A stretch of 64,000 nucleotides of DNA from Cytophagales bacterium (GTDB taxonomy: Bacteria; Bacteroidota; Bacteroidia; Cytophagales; Bernardetiaceae): assembly GCA_004293815.1 (NCBI GenBank), contig RDZD01000011.1, positions 62,001 to 126,000 on the forward strand, given 5' to 3'. Made by a program: the position numbers and the translations under genes. Under the pieces are notes generated by a model. The model did not search any database and was not told where the DNA came from. It worked only from the letters and a program-made list of their open reading frames with translations. Shown here in pieces: positions 17,558-25,243 of this stretch. How positions within the stretch are numbered: the stretch's first letter is position 1; every line of letters begins with the position of its first letter.

Positions 17558-18353
17558 GACTCAACGGTTGTGTTTGGTTGGTTTTGGTTATAAAGGAGGG
17601 ATCTCTTTGGGCTTCAAAAGTTTCTAAATTGGATTTAATTTGCTCAAAAACTTCCTTCTTGAGCCTTGCCACATCCTCAAGGCCGAGATGTTGGGTTTCT
17701 ATGGGTTCACCAAAAATGCTCACCACGTCACCGGGACGCAGTTGCAAGGTATTGGGCGGTAACATGTGCCGTGCATTGCAAATCGTCATGGGCACAATGG
17801 GGGTTTTGGTTTCTACAGCAATGCGAAATGCACCATCAAAAAACGGTTGCAAAAGTTGTTCGGTTCGGTTCATAGTACCCTCCGCAAAAATCACAATGTG
17901 TATGCCCTTATCAATTTTGTTGCGAATGACCTTAAAGCTTTCGCGACGGCTCGCCACACTTGTTCTGTCCACAGTTACGCCTAGGTACTTAAATATCTGC
18001 CCAAAAAGCGGATATTTTAAGATTTCTTGCTTTCCTAAAGCTTTAAATTGTTCGGGTATGCCAGCCACTAGAGCAGGCGAATCTAGGTGTGAGGCATGAT
18101 TGGGCACAAAAATGTAAGCGCGCTTAGGGTCAAGATGCTCCTTGCCCACAAACTTATAACGAACACCTGTGCAAATACAAAAAGTTTGTTGCCAAAAGCG
18201 GATGAAGTAAAAAGCTAATTTCCCCGCTCGCCTTTCTTCTAATGTCCAATAAATAAGAATTACAAAGGGAAGAACAAAGGCCATGAGCAAAAAGAAAACA
18301 CCAAAAGACCAATAAGAATAAATACTCCAAGCTGTTTTTTTGAGCCAGTTCAT
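17550..18353 (-). CDS. 1-acyl-sn-glycerol-3-phosphate acyltransferase (PlsC family)
   Basis: A 267-residue membrane-bound acyltransferase. It has an N-terminal hydrophobic anchor (residues 14-36), the catalytic NHASHLD motif (NHxxxxD), the substrate-binding FAEGTMNR motif and a downstream PIVPMTI block. It makes phosphatidic acid from lysophosphatidic acid in membrane lipid synthesis. The ATG at 18353 is preferred to an in-frame TTG four codons upstream. It overlaps the following kinase start by 8 bp. pth lies divergent upstream. Confidence 0.9.
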   Translation of the reverse strand: MNWLKKTAWSIYSYWSFGVFFLLMAFVLPFVILIYWTLEERRAGKLAFYFIRFWQQTFCICTGVRYKFVGKEHLDPKRAYIFVPNHASHLDSPALVAGIPEQFKALGKQEILKYPLFGQIFKYLGVTVDRTSVASRRESFKVIRNKIDKGIHIVIFAEGTMNRTEQLLQPFFDGAFRIAVETKTPIVPMTICNARHMLPPNTLQLRPGDVVSIFGEPIETQHLGLEDVARLKKEVFEQIKSNLETFEAQRDPSFITKTNQTQPLSHV

Positions 18354-18415
18354 CGTGTTTTGCAAGTTTGAGCATAAAAATATTCACAAAACTACGTTTT
18401 TTTTTAGTAAAATGC

Positions 18416-18423
18416 TACTTTTG
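18416..18423 (+). promoter_or_regulatory. Possible -7 element of the pth promoter
   Basis: TACTTTTG matches TAnnTTTG and lies 57 bp before the pth ATG. A run of T residues lies about 20 bp further upstream, where the -33 element is expected. Confidence 0.4.
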
Positions 18424-18479
18424 CAAGGATTTAAGGATCAACAAAACCATCTGAAGTGTTTTTTAGCCAAGCACACCAC

Positions 18480-19040
18480 ATGAAATTTCTGATTATAGGA
18501 CTGGGTAATATAGGCGAAGAATACCACGAGACGCGCCATAACATAGGCTTTATGGTTTTAGATCATTTGGCACAAAAAGAGAGCTTGCGCTTTGAGCCAG
18601 ACCGTTTGGCTTCGGTCTGTGAACTCAAGCACAAGGGCAAACACATTACGCTCATTAAGCCATCTACATTTATGAATTTGAGTGGCAAGGCCATGCGTTA
18701 TTGGATGCAACAGTTGAATGTGGATGCTTCTCAATGCCTTGTTTTGGTGGATGATTTAGCTTTGGCTTTTGGTGTTTTGCGCTTGCGCCAAAGCGGCTCA
18801 GACGCAGGTCACAATGGACTTAAAAACATTCAAGAGCTACTCGGCAATAATGTATATCCACGTTTGCGCATAGGCATCGGTAATAACTACGCCAAAGGGC
18901 AACAAGTAGACTATGTGCTTAGCAAATTCAGCAAAGACGAGCAAACGGCTATTCCAGAACTGGTGGACAAAGCAGCTCAGGCTGTACTTTCATTTTGCAC
19001 TATTGGGGCAGAGCGCACTATGGGGCTGTTTAACAAGTAG
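18480..19040 (+). CDS. pth: Peptidyl-tRNA hydrolase
   Basis: A 186-residue enzyme that releases peptides from peptidyl-tRNA. The start KFLIIGLGNIGEEYHETRHN contains the Pth GLGNxGxxYxxTRHN signature with the catalytic His. KPSTFMNLSG, LVLVDDLALAFG and GSDAGHNGLKNI are the other family blocks. The ATG at 18480 is preferred to a TTG eight codons upstream. It is monocistronic; a hairpin with a T tract about 320 bp downstream may stop transcription from both sides. Confidence 0.95.
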   Translation: MKFLIIGLGNIGEEYHETRHNIGFMVLDHLAQKESLRFEPDRLASVCELKHKGKHITLIKPSTFMNLSGKAMRYWMQQLNVDASQCLVLVDDLALAFGVLRLRQSGSDAGHNGLKNIQELLGNNVYPRLRIGIGNNYAKGQQVDYVLSKFSKDEQTAIPELVDKAAQAVLSFCTIGAERTMGLFNK

Positions 19041-19358
19041 AAAATCGTTAGCAAACTTGTGAGCCTTTACAGGGAGAAGTACAAAAAACACTAAACTTCT
19101 TCTGCTTGCTGTTTTTAGCATAATACGAATAAATACAGCTACATTTTTTCGTGTATGTGTAAGAAAAAATCCTAAAGGATTGTTAAATATTCTATTCACA
19201 ACAACAAACGCGAAACTATCTTCGTATAAGTACTGTGTATATAGCACATAAAGTTTGGTATTGATAGCTGTCACACGCGCCTCAATAACCTATATAATTT
19301 GTTTTATGTGAGATATTTTCTTATATTCATTTTAATAGGGTTAAGTTGTAAGTTGCAG

Positions 19359-19390
19359 AAAAAAATCCGGTATCTTATCGGATTTTTTTT
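19359..19390. terminator. Bidirectional terminator
   Basis: AAAAAAATCCG pairs with CGGATTTTTTT around a 9-nt loop. The A tract and the T tract make it work as a terminator in both directions, fitting its place between convergent genes. Confidence 0.8.
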
Positions 19391-19400
19391 GTGACCAATC

Positions 19401-19433
19401 CAAATCCCGACAAGGCGCAATTATCGGGATTTG
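19401..19433. repeat. Inverted repeat next to the terminator
   Basis: CAAATCCCGA and TCGGGATTTG are a perfect 10-bp inverted repeat with a 13-nt spacer. There is no T tract of its own. It may be an added hairpin behind the terminator or a protein site. Confidence 0.5.
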
Positions 19434-19464
19434 AATTGATTGTCTTTCTGTTTTCCGCGTTAGC

Positions 19465-19893
19465 TTATGGCTTCACCCAAGTTTGGGTTCTATAAAAGAA
19501 GCCCAGATAGCCGCGAACTTTCAGCTCATTGTCCTCTAACCAAATTTTACAGTCATAGACTGAACCGTTTTTAGGGTCTAGTATTGTACCGCTCTTCCAT
19601 TCGTTGCCGTTCTTTTTGAGGTTTTCTATGATAATCATTCCCAAAATTGGCTGGTTTTTTTTAGTGCCTTTGCACTCCTTGCAGAGCGGATTTTCCTCTT
19701 CGTTTGGTTCAGGAAAAAATTTAGTAATCTTGCCATACAGTTTACCGCCCTGTTCATAAATTTGAACGAGCGAGCGTGGCTTGCCTGTTTCGTCATCTAT
19801 GGTTTTCCAAGTGCCCACAACAGATTGAGCATTTGAGACTTGAGCCCAACATATGACTAAAAAAAATAGAATTAAAAAATTAATTTTGTGCAT
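19465..19893 (-). CDS. Secreted DUF2147 protein
   Basis: A 142-residue exported protein. The signal peptide ends near SNAQ (about residue 22). The mature part begins VVGTWKTIDDETGKPRS and has YGKITKFFP, CKECKG and ILDPKNGSVYDCKIW, the order seen in DUF2147, a lipocalin-like beta-barrel family of Bacteroidota and Proteobacteria. Function is unknown; the fold suggests binding of a small or lipid ligand. The start lies 14 bp inside the end of the upstream lipoprotein gene, so translation is probably coupled. The ATG at 19893 is chosen because it begins the signal peptide. Confidence 0.85.
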   Translation of the reverse strand: MHKINFLILFFLVICWAQVSNAQSVVGTWKTIDDETGKPRSLVQIYEQGGKLYGKITKFFPEPNEEENPLCKECKGTKKNQPILGMIIIENLKKNGNEWKSGTILDPKNGSVYDCKIWLEDNELKVRGYLGFFYRTQTWVKP

Positions 19894-20425
19894 CAGTGGC
19901 TTGCTTTTTTTCAGAAACAATGATCTTTTTAGTAGAAGAATCCCATCGAAGAATGCAGCTACAGACACTTCTTTCCACACCTGGCGCGTAGAATTGCTCT
20001 ACCTTAACTCCATCTTTTTCAGGTACAAATGTATCAGTATCCACAGACCCAAGTCCTCCACAAAAAGCTTGGTCAAACACTTTGTCTGCGCCTAGTTCTT
20101 GGTTAAGAGGTTTACTCAATGCCTCATCCACTGATTTTTGTGCATTATTGAATACAAAAATATAGCCATTTTGTAAATCTGCTTTATCGTGTGCCGCCTC
20201 AGCATTTGCGCGACTGTAGCGAACATACCAAAGCGTCAATTCAGAGTTTGGCAGAGCCGAGCTTGCCACAGTTTTGACAGCTTGTTTTGAGACGACAATT
20301 TCAAAAAGCTTGCTTTTTAAAATTTCTGGTGGCAATTTACTAGCTTGTTTAGAAATAGAACTTTTACAGCCTACTTGAACAAGCATGGCCAAGGCCATTA
20401 GTAAGAGATACGTATTTTTTAACAT
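19880..20425 (-). CDS. Lipoprotein of unknown function
   Basis: A 181-residue lipoprotein. The signal peptide ends in the lipobox VQVGC (Cys about 20) from the ATG at 20425; the frame runs further upstream but without a usable start. The mature region has a single recognisable cysteine cluster (QAFCGG, then RSVCSCILRW), suggesting a disulfide or metal site. I do not recognise the family. It sits between the AAA ATPase gene and the DUF2147 gene on the same strand, with a 14-bp overlap to the latter. Confidence 0.7.
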   Translation of the reverse strand: MLKNTYLLLMALAMLVQVGCKSSISKQASKLPPEILKSKLFEIVVSKQAVKTVASSALPNSELTLWYVRYSRANAEAAHDKADLQNGYIFVFNNAQKSVDEALSKPLNQELGADKVFDQAFCGGLGSVDTDTFVPEKDGVKVEQFYAPGVERSVCSCILRWDSSTKKIIVSEKKQATDAQN

Positions 20426-20521
20426 GAAATCTGCAATTTTGTTAAAGTCTATGCTCAAATAAAAAGCATAAAAAATTATCTTGCAAGTAAACATCCACAA
20501 AACCGTTGAAGTGTACTATAT

Positions 20522-21856
20522 TTAAAAAGTCGTTTTACCGTCTTTATACATTTCATTGCGAATAGCGCGAAGTAAATCATGCTTACTGATGCGCTTTCGG
20601 TCACTTTTAAGGGCTTGCAGCACGCAGTATCTCAGTACGTTGGTGATAGCACCACCAGTTAGTTCATACTGTTTGGATATATCTTCCCATACGATATCTG
20701 GTTCATTATAAAACCCTTTGATATTGAAGGCATTTTCCCATATAGTTTGGCGGAGAGCGGGCGTAGGTACAGGAAAAAAGAGCATGGTTTGAAAGCGGCG
20801 AGAAAACGCTTCGTCCAGATTGCCTTTGAGGTTGGTGGCCAGTACAACTAGGCCAGGAAAATCTTCTATTCGTTGAAGCAAATAAGCCACTTCCTGATTA
20901 GCATGTCGGTCTTTGGAATCTTTTGTACTGGTTCTTTTGCCAAAAAGCGCGTCGGCTTCATCAAAAAACAAAATCCAATTTTTGTTCTCAGCTTTATCAA
21001 ACACCGAAGCAAGGTTTTTTTCAGTTTCGCCAATGTACTTTGAAACAATCATAGAAAGGTCTATGCGGTACACGCTCAAGTTTTCAACTTTGCCTAACAA
21101 AGAGGCCGCAAGCGTTTTTCCTGTTCCAGGTGGGCCATAAAACAAGGCTCTATAACCTCTTCTCACTTTGTCATAGAGGCCAAGTTCTTGCATAGTTTTG
21201 TTGTGCTTGACCCAAGCTCTGATGTCTTGAAGAGTTTCCTGTACCTCTGGCTCTACGATAAGGTCGTTCCAGTTTAAGCCTGTTTCTAGGCGTTTGGCAG
21301 GAAAAACATTGCTATAATCGGGTTGATAGGGACGGCCAAAAAGCAACAGATTTAAAAAATCCTCCGACACCCTCAAGGGTGCAGCCAATGCGGGTTCTCC
21401 ACGCAAAGACGCATCAAAGTCTAAAATTCTGTCTCTGATAAGCGGGCTTTCGCTGGTAAATAGTCGCAAGTACTCCAATCGTTTTTGAAGATTCTGGCCA
21501 GAGAGCAAAAAGACAGCCGTTTCTGCTGTAGGCAAAAAGCCACTGTGTTGAACACCTTTTACCCCGCCAAATTCTGAAAAGCCCCTGTCAAAAGCTGGAT
21601 TTTTAGTAAAAAAGATGTCCAACATTTGGGGTTTGAGGTGTGGAGCAAGAGCCAAACCCAAAACAAGCCTTTCCTCTGCGTTGAGTTTATATTGCTTAAT
21701 AATTTCATTCAAAGGACTCTCTTGTTTAAATCGCGGCTCTTTTAGATTTAAGGCGAAAGCGGTCTGAGCAAAGTAAGCTCCTAGCCTTTCTTGAATAATG
21801 TCCTCTAACCAGAGCATCTCTTGGCTAAACGCCTCAGAAATCTGTAAATCAAGCAT
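20522..21856 (-). CDS. Classic AAA ATPase with helical N-terminal domain
   Basis: A 444-residue protein. The N-terminal 200 residues are mainly helical. The C-terminal part is a single classic AAA domain with Walker A FYGPPGTGKT, Walker B ILFFDEADALFGKRT, sensor 1 VVLATNLKGNLD and the arginine finger region AFSRRF. Single-domain AAA proteins of this shape occur widely in Bacteroidota, including next to contractile injection system genes. No such genes are seen here, so the substrate is unknown. The ATG at 21856 is preferred to a TTG seven codons upstream. It lies 46 bp after ilvE on the same strand. Confidence 0.8.
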   Translation of the reverse strand: MLDLQISEAFSQEMLWLEDIIQERLGAYFAQTAFALNLKEPRFKQESPLNEIIKQYKLNAEERLVLGLALAPHLKPQMLDIFFTKNPAFDRGFSEFGGVKGVQHSGFLPTAETAVFLLSGQNLQKRLEYLRLFTSESPLIRDRILDFDASLRGEPALAAPLRVSEDFLNLLLFGRPYQPDYSNVFPAKRLETGLNWNDLIVEPEVQETLQDIRAWVKHNKTMQELGLYDKVRRGYRALFYGPPGTGKTLAASLLGKVENLSVYRIDLSMIVSKYIGETEKNLASVFDKAENKNWILFFDEADALFGKRTSTKDSKDRHANQEVAYLLQRIEDFPGLVVLATNLKGNLDEAFSRRFQTMLFFPVPTPALRQTIWENAFNIKGFYNEPDIVWEDISKQYELTGGAITNVLRYCVLQALKSDRKRISKHDLLRAIRNEMYKDGKTTF

Positions 21857-21902
21857 TTTATATTCGGCTTTAAACAAGCAGTATTGAAATGATGACGGTT
21901 TC

Positions 21903-22973
21903 TTAGGTCGTTTTAATGGTTTTAATCCAGTTGTGCGTGTCTTCTATCTGGCCGCGCTTGAGGGCTTCCATGTATGCCAATATGCGGCGACTAAAGCTAG
22001 ATTCTGTAACTTCTGGAAGTTCAAAATCGTTGCCTTTATAGCCTATCGTACAAATAGATGAGACTGTAGCAGCTGTACCAGCACCAAAGGCTTCTAATAA
22101 ATGACCGTCATGAGCAGCCTGTATAACAGTTTCTACAGAAAGTCTCTCTTCTATGACTTCGTAACCCCACTCTCTGCCAATCTGCAAAATACTTTTTCGC
22201 GTAACACCATCTAGGATAGTGCCACTTACTGGTGAAGTTAGAATTTTATTGCCTTTGAGTACAAACATAACATTCATTGTGCCAGACTCCTCAATGTACT
22301 GATGGAGATGCCCGTCAGTCCAAAGAATTTGGTCATAGCCAGCCTTTATGGCCTCACGTGTGGGAAAGAGTGCGGCACCGTAGTTACCTGCACATTTGGC
22401 AAAACCCGTACCTCCCTCGGCTGCTCTCACATATTTTTCTTCTACACGCACCCTAACTGGTTTGTTGTAGTAAAGCGATGAAGGCGAACTAAAAATAATG
22501 TACTTGTACTCACGGGAAGGCCGAACACCTAAAACTGCTTCAGAAGCAAACATATAGGGACGCAGATAGAGCGAGCTATTGGGCGTAGTGGGCACCCACG
22601 CTTGGTCTATTTTCAATAATGTTTCTAAAGCACCATGAAATAACTCTTCTGAAATCGTAGGCATACACATACGTTCTGCTGAGGCATTAAGGCGGCGGCA
22701 GTTTTCATCTGGTCTGAAAAGTAACACATCGCCAGCAACATTCTTATAGGCTTTCATGCCCTCAAATAAAGCCTGACCATAGTGTAGAGCTCCACAAGCT
22801 GGAGAAAGACTAAGATTTTGATATGGCTCCACACGGCAGCTATGCCAGCCCAAACCTTCCGTATAATCTGCCACAAACATGTGTTCGGAGAAATGTTTAC
22901 CAAAGCCTAAATCAGCGAAATCTACCTCCGAAAGCCTAGATGTAGGCGATAGCTGAATATCTATTTTTATCAT
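21903..22973 (-). CDS. ilvE: Branched-chain amino acid aminotransferase
   Basis: A 356-residue class IV PLP aminotransferase that interconverts leucine, isoleucine and valine with their 2-oxo acids. BCAT group features are GALHYGQALFEGMKAYK, the PLP lysine in GGTGFAKCAGNYGAALFP and SGTILDGVTRKSIL. The length fits the mitochondrial/Bacteroidota-type BCAT rather than the shorter E. coli form. The ATG at 22973 is preferred over an upstream extension of 13 codons. It heads a minus-strand run with the AAA ATPase, lipoprotein and DUF2147 genes. Confidence 0.93.
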   Translation of the reverse strand: MIKIDIQLSPTSRLSEVDFADLGFGKHFSEHMFVADYTEGLGWHSCRVEPYQNLSLSPACGALHYGQALFEGMKAYKNVAGDVLLFRPDENCRRLNASAERMCMPTISEELFHGALETLLKIDQAWVPTTPNSSLYLRPYMFASEAVLGVRPSREYKYIIFSSPSSLYYNKPVRVRVEEKYVRAAEGGTGFAKCAGNYGAALFPTREAIKAGYDQILWTDGHLHQYIEESGTMNVMFVLKGNKILTSPVSGTILDGVTRKSILQIGREWGYEVIEERLSVETVIQAAHDGHLLEAFGAGTAATVSSICTIGYKGNDFELPEVTESSFSRRILAYMEALKRGQIEDTHNWIKTIKTT

Positions 22974-23274
22974 ATGAGTGGTATGAAAGCGTTCTATTAA
23001 CAGAATTATCAAGATGGCATACTAGAAATCGTCGAGGAGATTCTTATCTTAAAGCCCAAATAAATGCGCTTTGCATTAAATAGACAAACAAATGATACAT
23101 TTTTTATCTACTAAAAATACAAAAACAAACCAACAGCCTCATTAACAATCTATTATATATTCAAACTTCATTCTTTTGAAGTTGCTGCACTCAAAGAAGA
23201 AAGCCATGTGTTATGTTTGTGGTAAATCACAATTGATAGTCTTACCTAAGTTAATCCCAAAATGTCTAAGTCTG
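22974..23274. other. Intergenic, divergent promoter region
   Basis: About 300 bp between ilvE and the DUF6265-like gene. The plus-strand frame of the latter runs back to 23176, but that part lacks signal-peptide character. No structured element was found. Confidence 0.5.
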
Positions 23275-23712
23275 ATGTGTAAACCTATTTTTATCCTATT
23301 CCTCATATTGCTTGTGCACAATAGCCATGCGCAAACCGAGTTACAAAGATTCTTGATAGGAACGTGGAAGGTAGAAAATAAAGAGAACTATGAGCGGTGG
23401 GACAAACTTAACACTAACACACTGAAAGGAGTAAGCTATGAGTTAAAAAATAATGCTCTCGAAATTTGGGAATACTTAGACCTTCAATTTATTAAGAAAA
23501 AACTGGTCTATTCTGCCACCGTACTAAGTCAAAATCAAGGCAAAAAAGTTGATTTTGAGCTAGTTAAACAGGAAAATGATTGTTGGGTATTTGAAAATCT
23601 GAAGCATGATTTTCCTAAAAGAATAGTTTATCAACGTCTGTCTGATAACGAACTACTAGTGGAAATTTCAGATGGAAACACCAAAAAAATATCATATCGA
23701 CTTCAAAAATAA
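23275..23712 (+). CDS. Secreted DUF6265-like protein
   Basis: A 145-residue exported protein. The signal peptide is KPIFILFLILLVHNSHAQ from the ATG at 23275; an alternative ATG at 23206 would add 23 residues ahead of it. The mature part has LIGTWKVENKENYERWDK at the start and WVFENLKHDFPKRIVYQRL near the end. The FEN.xHDFP block and final strand pattern match DUF6265, a lipocalin-like family of Bacteroidota. The function is unknown. It is alone on its strand ahead of a very small lipoprotein gene. Confidence 0.75.
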   Translation: MCKPIFILFLILLVHNSHAQTELQRFLIGTWKVENKENYERWDKLNTNTLKGVSYELKNNALEIWEYLDLQFIKKKLVYSATVLSQNQGKKVDFELVKQENDCWVFENLKHDFPKRIVYQRLSDNELLVEISDGNTKKISYRLQK

Positions 23713-23843
23713 ACACTTCAAGCCAAGTAGTCGTTCTAATTTCTTTTAGTACGCTTGTGCTATACGCTCATAAGCTTTTCTCCAAAGCTGATACGGACGG
23801 GACGGCTAATACTTTAAAATTATCTGAACAAAAAAGCACGATT

Positions 23844-23878
23844 TTTGCTCCAGAAACGTTCAAAGGTTATTATCTTTG
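23844..23878 (+). promoter_or_regulatory. Promoter of the 42-residue lipoprotein gene
   Basis: TTTG (23844-23847), a 23-bp spacer and TATCTTTG (23871-23878) fit the Bacteroidota promoter pattern, 50 bp upstream of the ATG at 23928. This supports the very small gene as real. Confidence 0.5.
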
Positions 23879-23927
23879 CAATTAAATCCTCAGAAAAATT
23901 TAATACTTCACAACATTTCTGTTCATC

Positions 23928-24056
23928 ATGAAAAAATTAATTCTTGCATTCGCCGTAGTTGCGTTGGGTGCTTTGGCATCTTGCAAAGCTCAAAAAAGCT
24001 GCCCCACATATTCTGAAATAACCCCAAATGCGAAAGTTGAGGCCCAAAACGTCTAA
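23928..24056 (+). CDS. Very small lipoprotein (42 residues)
   Basis: A 42-residue frame, too short for normal gene calling. It encodes MKKLILAFAVVALGALASC, a complete lipoprotein signal peptide with lipobox LASC (Cys19), and a mature part of only 24 residues with KSCPTYSE. Short Bacteroidota lipoproteins with a CPxY-like motif right after the lipobox are common and mostly unannotated. A promoter-like TTTG-N23-TATCTTTG precedes it. The role is unknown. Confidence 0.7.
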   Translation: MKKLILAFAVVALGALASCKAQKSCPTYSEITPNAKVEAQNV

Positions 24057-24119
24057 AGGAAATCTGCTCTTCTAGATATTTACTTTATTGCAATTTTCAG
24101 AAAGGCGTGGTCTTTAATA

Positions 24120-24151
24120 TTGGAGACTATGCCTTTTTTGTGTTAGTTTTG
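24120..24151 (+). promoter_or_regulatory. Possible promoter of the FKBP lipoprotein gene
   Basis: A TTG at 24120-24122, a 21-bp spacer and TAGTTTTG at 24144-24151 resemble the Bacteroidota -33/-7 pair. The ATG is 23 bp further on. Confidence 0.4.
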
Positions 24152-24174
24152 CGGCTTAAAAAAAATGATAGGTT

Positions 24175-25212
24175 ATGTTTATCCACAGCAACTACCGTAG
24201 AACTTTCGATAAAGCGAAAACAGTCTTTTTATTTGTCATAGTCAGCAGTCTATTTTTGGCCTGCACCGAGTCTGAACAAGCTAAAAAAGCCGAACCCAAG
24301 CGCAATACTGCCGTGCAAACTACTGAAGGCGGCCTCAAATACATTCACGTGGAGAGCTTCGAGGGGCCCAAAGCAGCACCTTATCAGTACATTTATATGG
24401 ATTTCCAGATGCTTGCACCAGATGGTGAGCCCATTTTTACTACCTACGTACCCGCTGGCAGTACGCCAGAACCTCAAGGTGTAAGGCTGCTACCGCCACC
24501 CTTTCCAGGTGCGATTGAAGAGGCATTGGCTTTACTTTCGCCAGGAGATAGTATGATTATCTTCCAAGCAGCTACACAAGCTCTTCCAAACGAAGCAGAA
24601 AGACCCAAAAAAATCAAGCCTACTGATGAAATCCGCTTCTGCTTACGGGTGTATAGCATTATGGAAGCTGCTCAGTATATGGAACTTAATCGCAAGCGTA
24701 TTGCGGTTAAAGATGCCTCTAGTGCAGAACGTGAGCCCGAAATTATTCGTAAAAACGTGGATGTAAATGAGTTACAAGACTCTGTCTTTGAGCTTCCAGA
24801 AGGCTTGTTCTTTATGATTCAAAAGGAAGGCACGGGGCCATGTGCACAAGACGGCGATAGTATCATTATGCACTACAACACCCGTTTGCTTAATGGTTTG
24901 ACGGTGGATGACTCTCAAAAAATGCAAGGAAAGCCCTTTGGGTTTGTATTTGACAGAACCAATCCTAAAAGAGGGTTGATTCCTGCTTGGGAAATTATTT
25001 TTGGTAGAATCCTCAACAAAGGTTCAGTTGGCGTTTTCTGGTCGCCTTCTCATTTGGCCTTTGGAAGCAGCAAAAAAGGAAATCTGGGAGCTTATCAATC
25101 TTTGCAATTTCAGTTCTATATTCTTGATATTGTCCCCAAAAATCAAATCAAGGGTTATAAGAAAAACTTTGCAAATTTAGACAACCTTTTAGACAAAAAA
25201 GCAGAAAAGTAA
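24175..25212 (+). CDS. FKBP-type peptidyl-prolyl isomerase lipoprotein, two FKBP-like domains
   Basis: A 345-residue lipoprotein. The signal peptide ends in FLAC (Cys about 25). Two FKBP-like regions can be seen: residues about 45-165, starting GGLKYIHVESFEG, and about 200-325, starting LPEGLFFMIQKEGTGP with VMHYNTRL-like and LIPAWEIIFGRILNKG segments. The second keeps more of the FKBP pattern (the PAWE and GS.xxFWxPxxLAFG region); the first is degenerate. It probably helps fold periplasmic or outer-membrane proteins. dnaG starts 31 bp downstream, so readthrough is likely. Confidence 0.85.
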   Translation: MFIHSNYRRTFDKAKTVFLFVIVSSLFLACTESEQAKKAEPKRNTAVQTTEGGLKYIHVESFEGPKAAPYQYIYMDFQMLAPDGEPIFTTYVPAGSTPEPQGVRLLPPPFPGAIEEALALLSPGDSMIIFQAATQALPNEAERPKKIKPTDEIRFCLRVYSIMEAAQYMELNRKRIAVKDASSAEREPEIIRKNVDVNELQDSVFELPEGLFFMIQKEGTGPCAQDGDSIIMHYNTRLLNGLTVDDSQKMQGKPFGFVFDRTNPKRGLIPAWEIIFGRILNKGSVGVFWSPSHLAFGSSKKGNLGAYQSLQFQFYILDIVPKNQIKGYKKNFANLDNLLDKKAEK

Positions 25213-25243
25213 TTGTCTCTCTTGAAATCTCAATACCGCACTC

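Larger units (their letters stand above)
19041..19464. other. Intergenic region between convergent genes, with two inverted repeats
   Basis: About 420 bp between convergent pth and the DUF2147 gene. Apart from the two inverted repeats listed separately (19359-19390 and 19401-19433) I see no gene. Short frames here are not protein-like. Confidence 0.6.
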
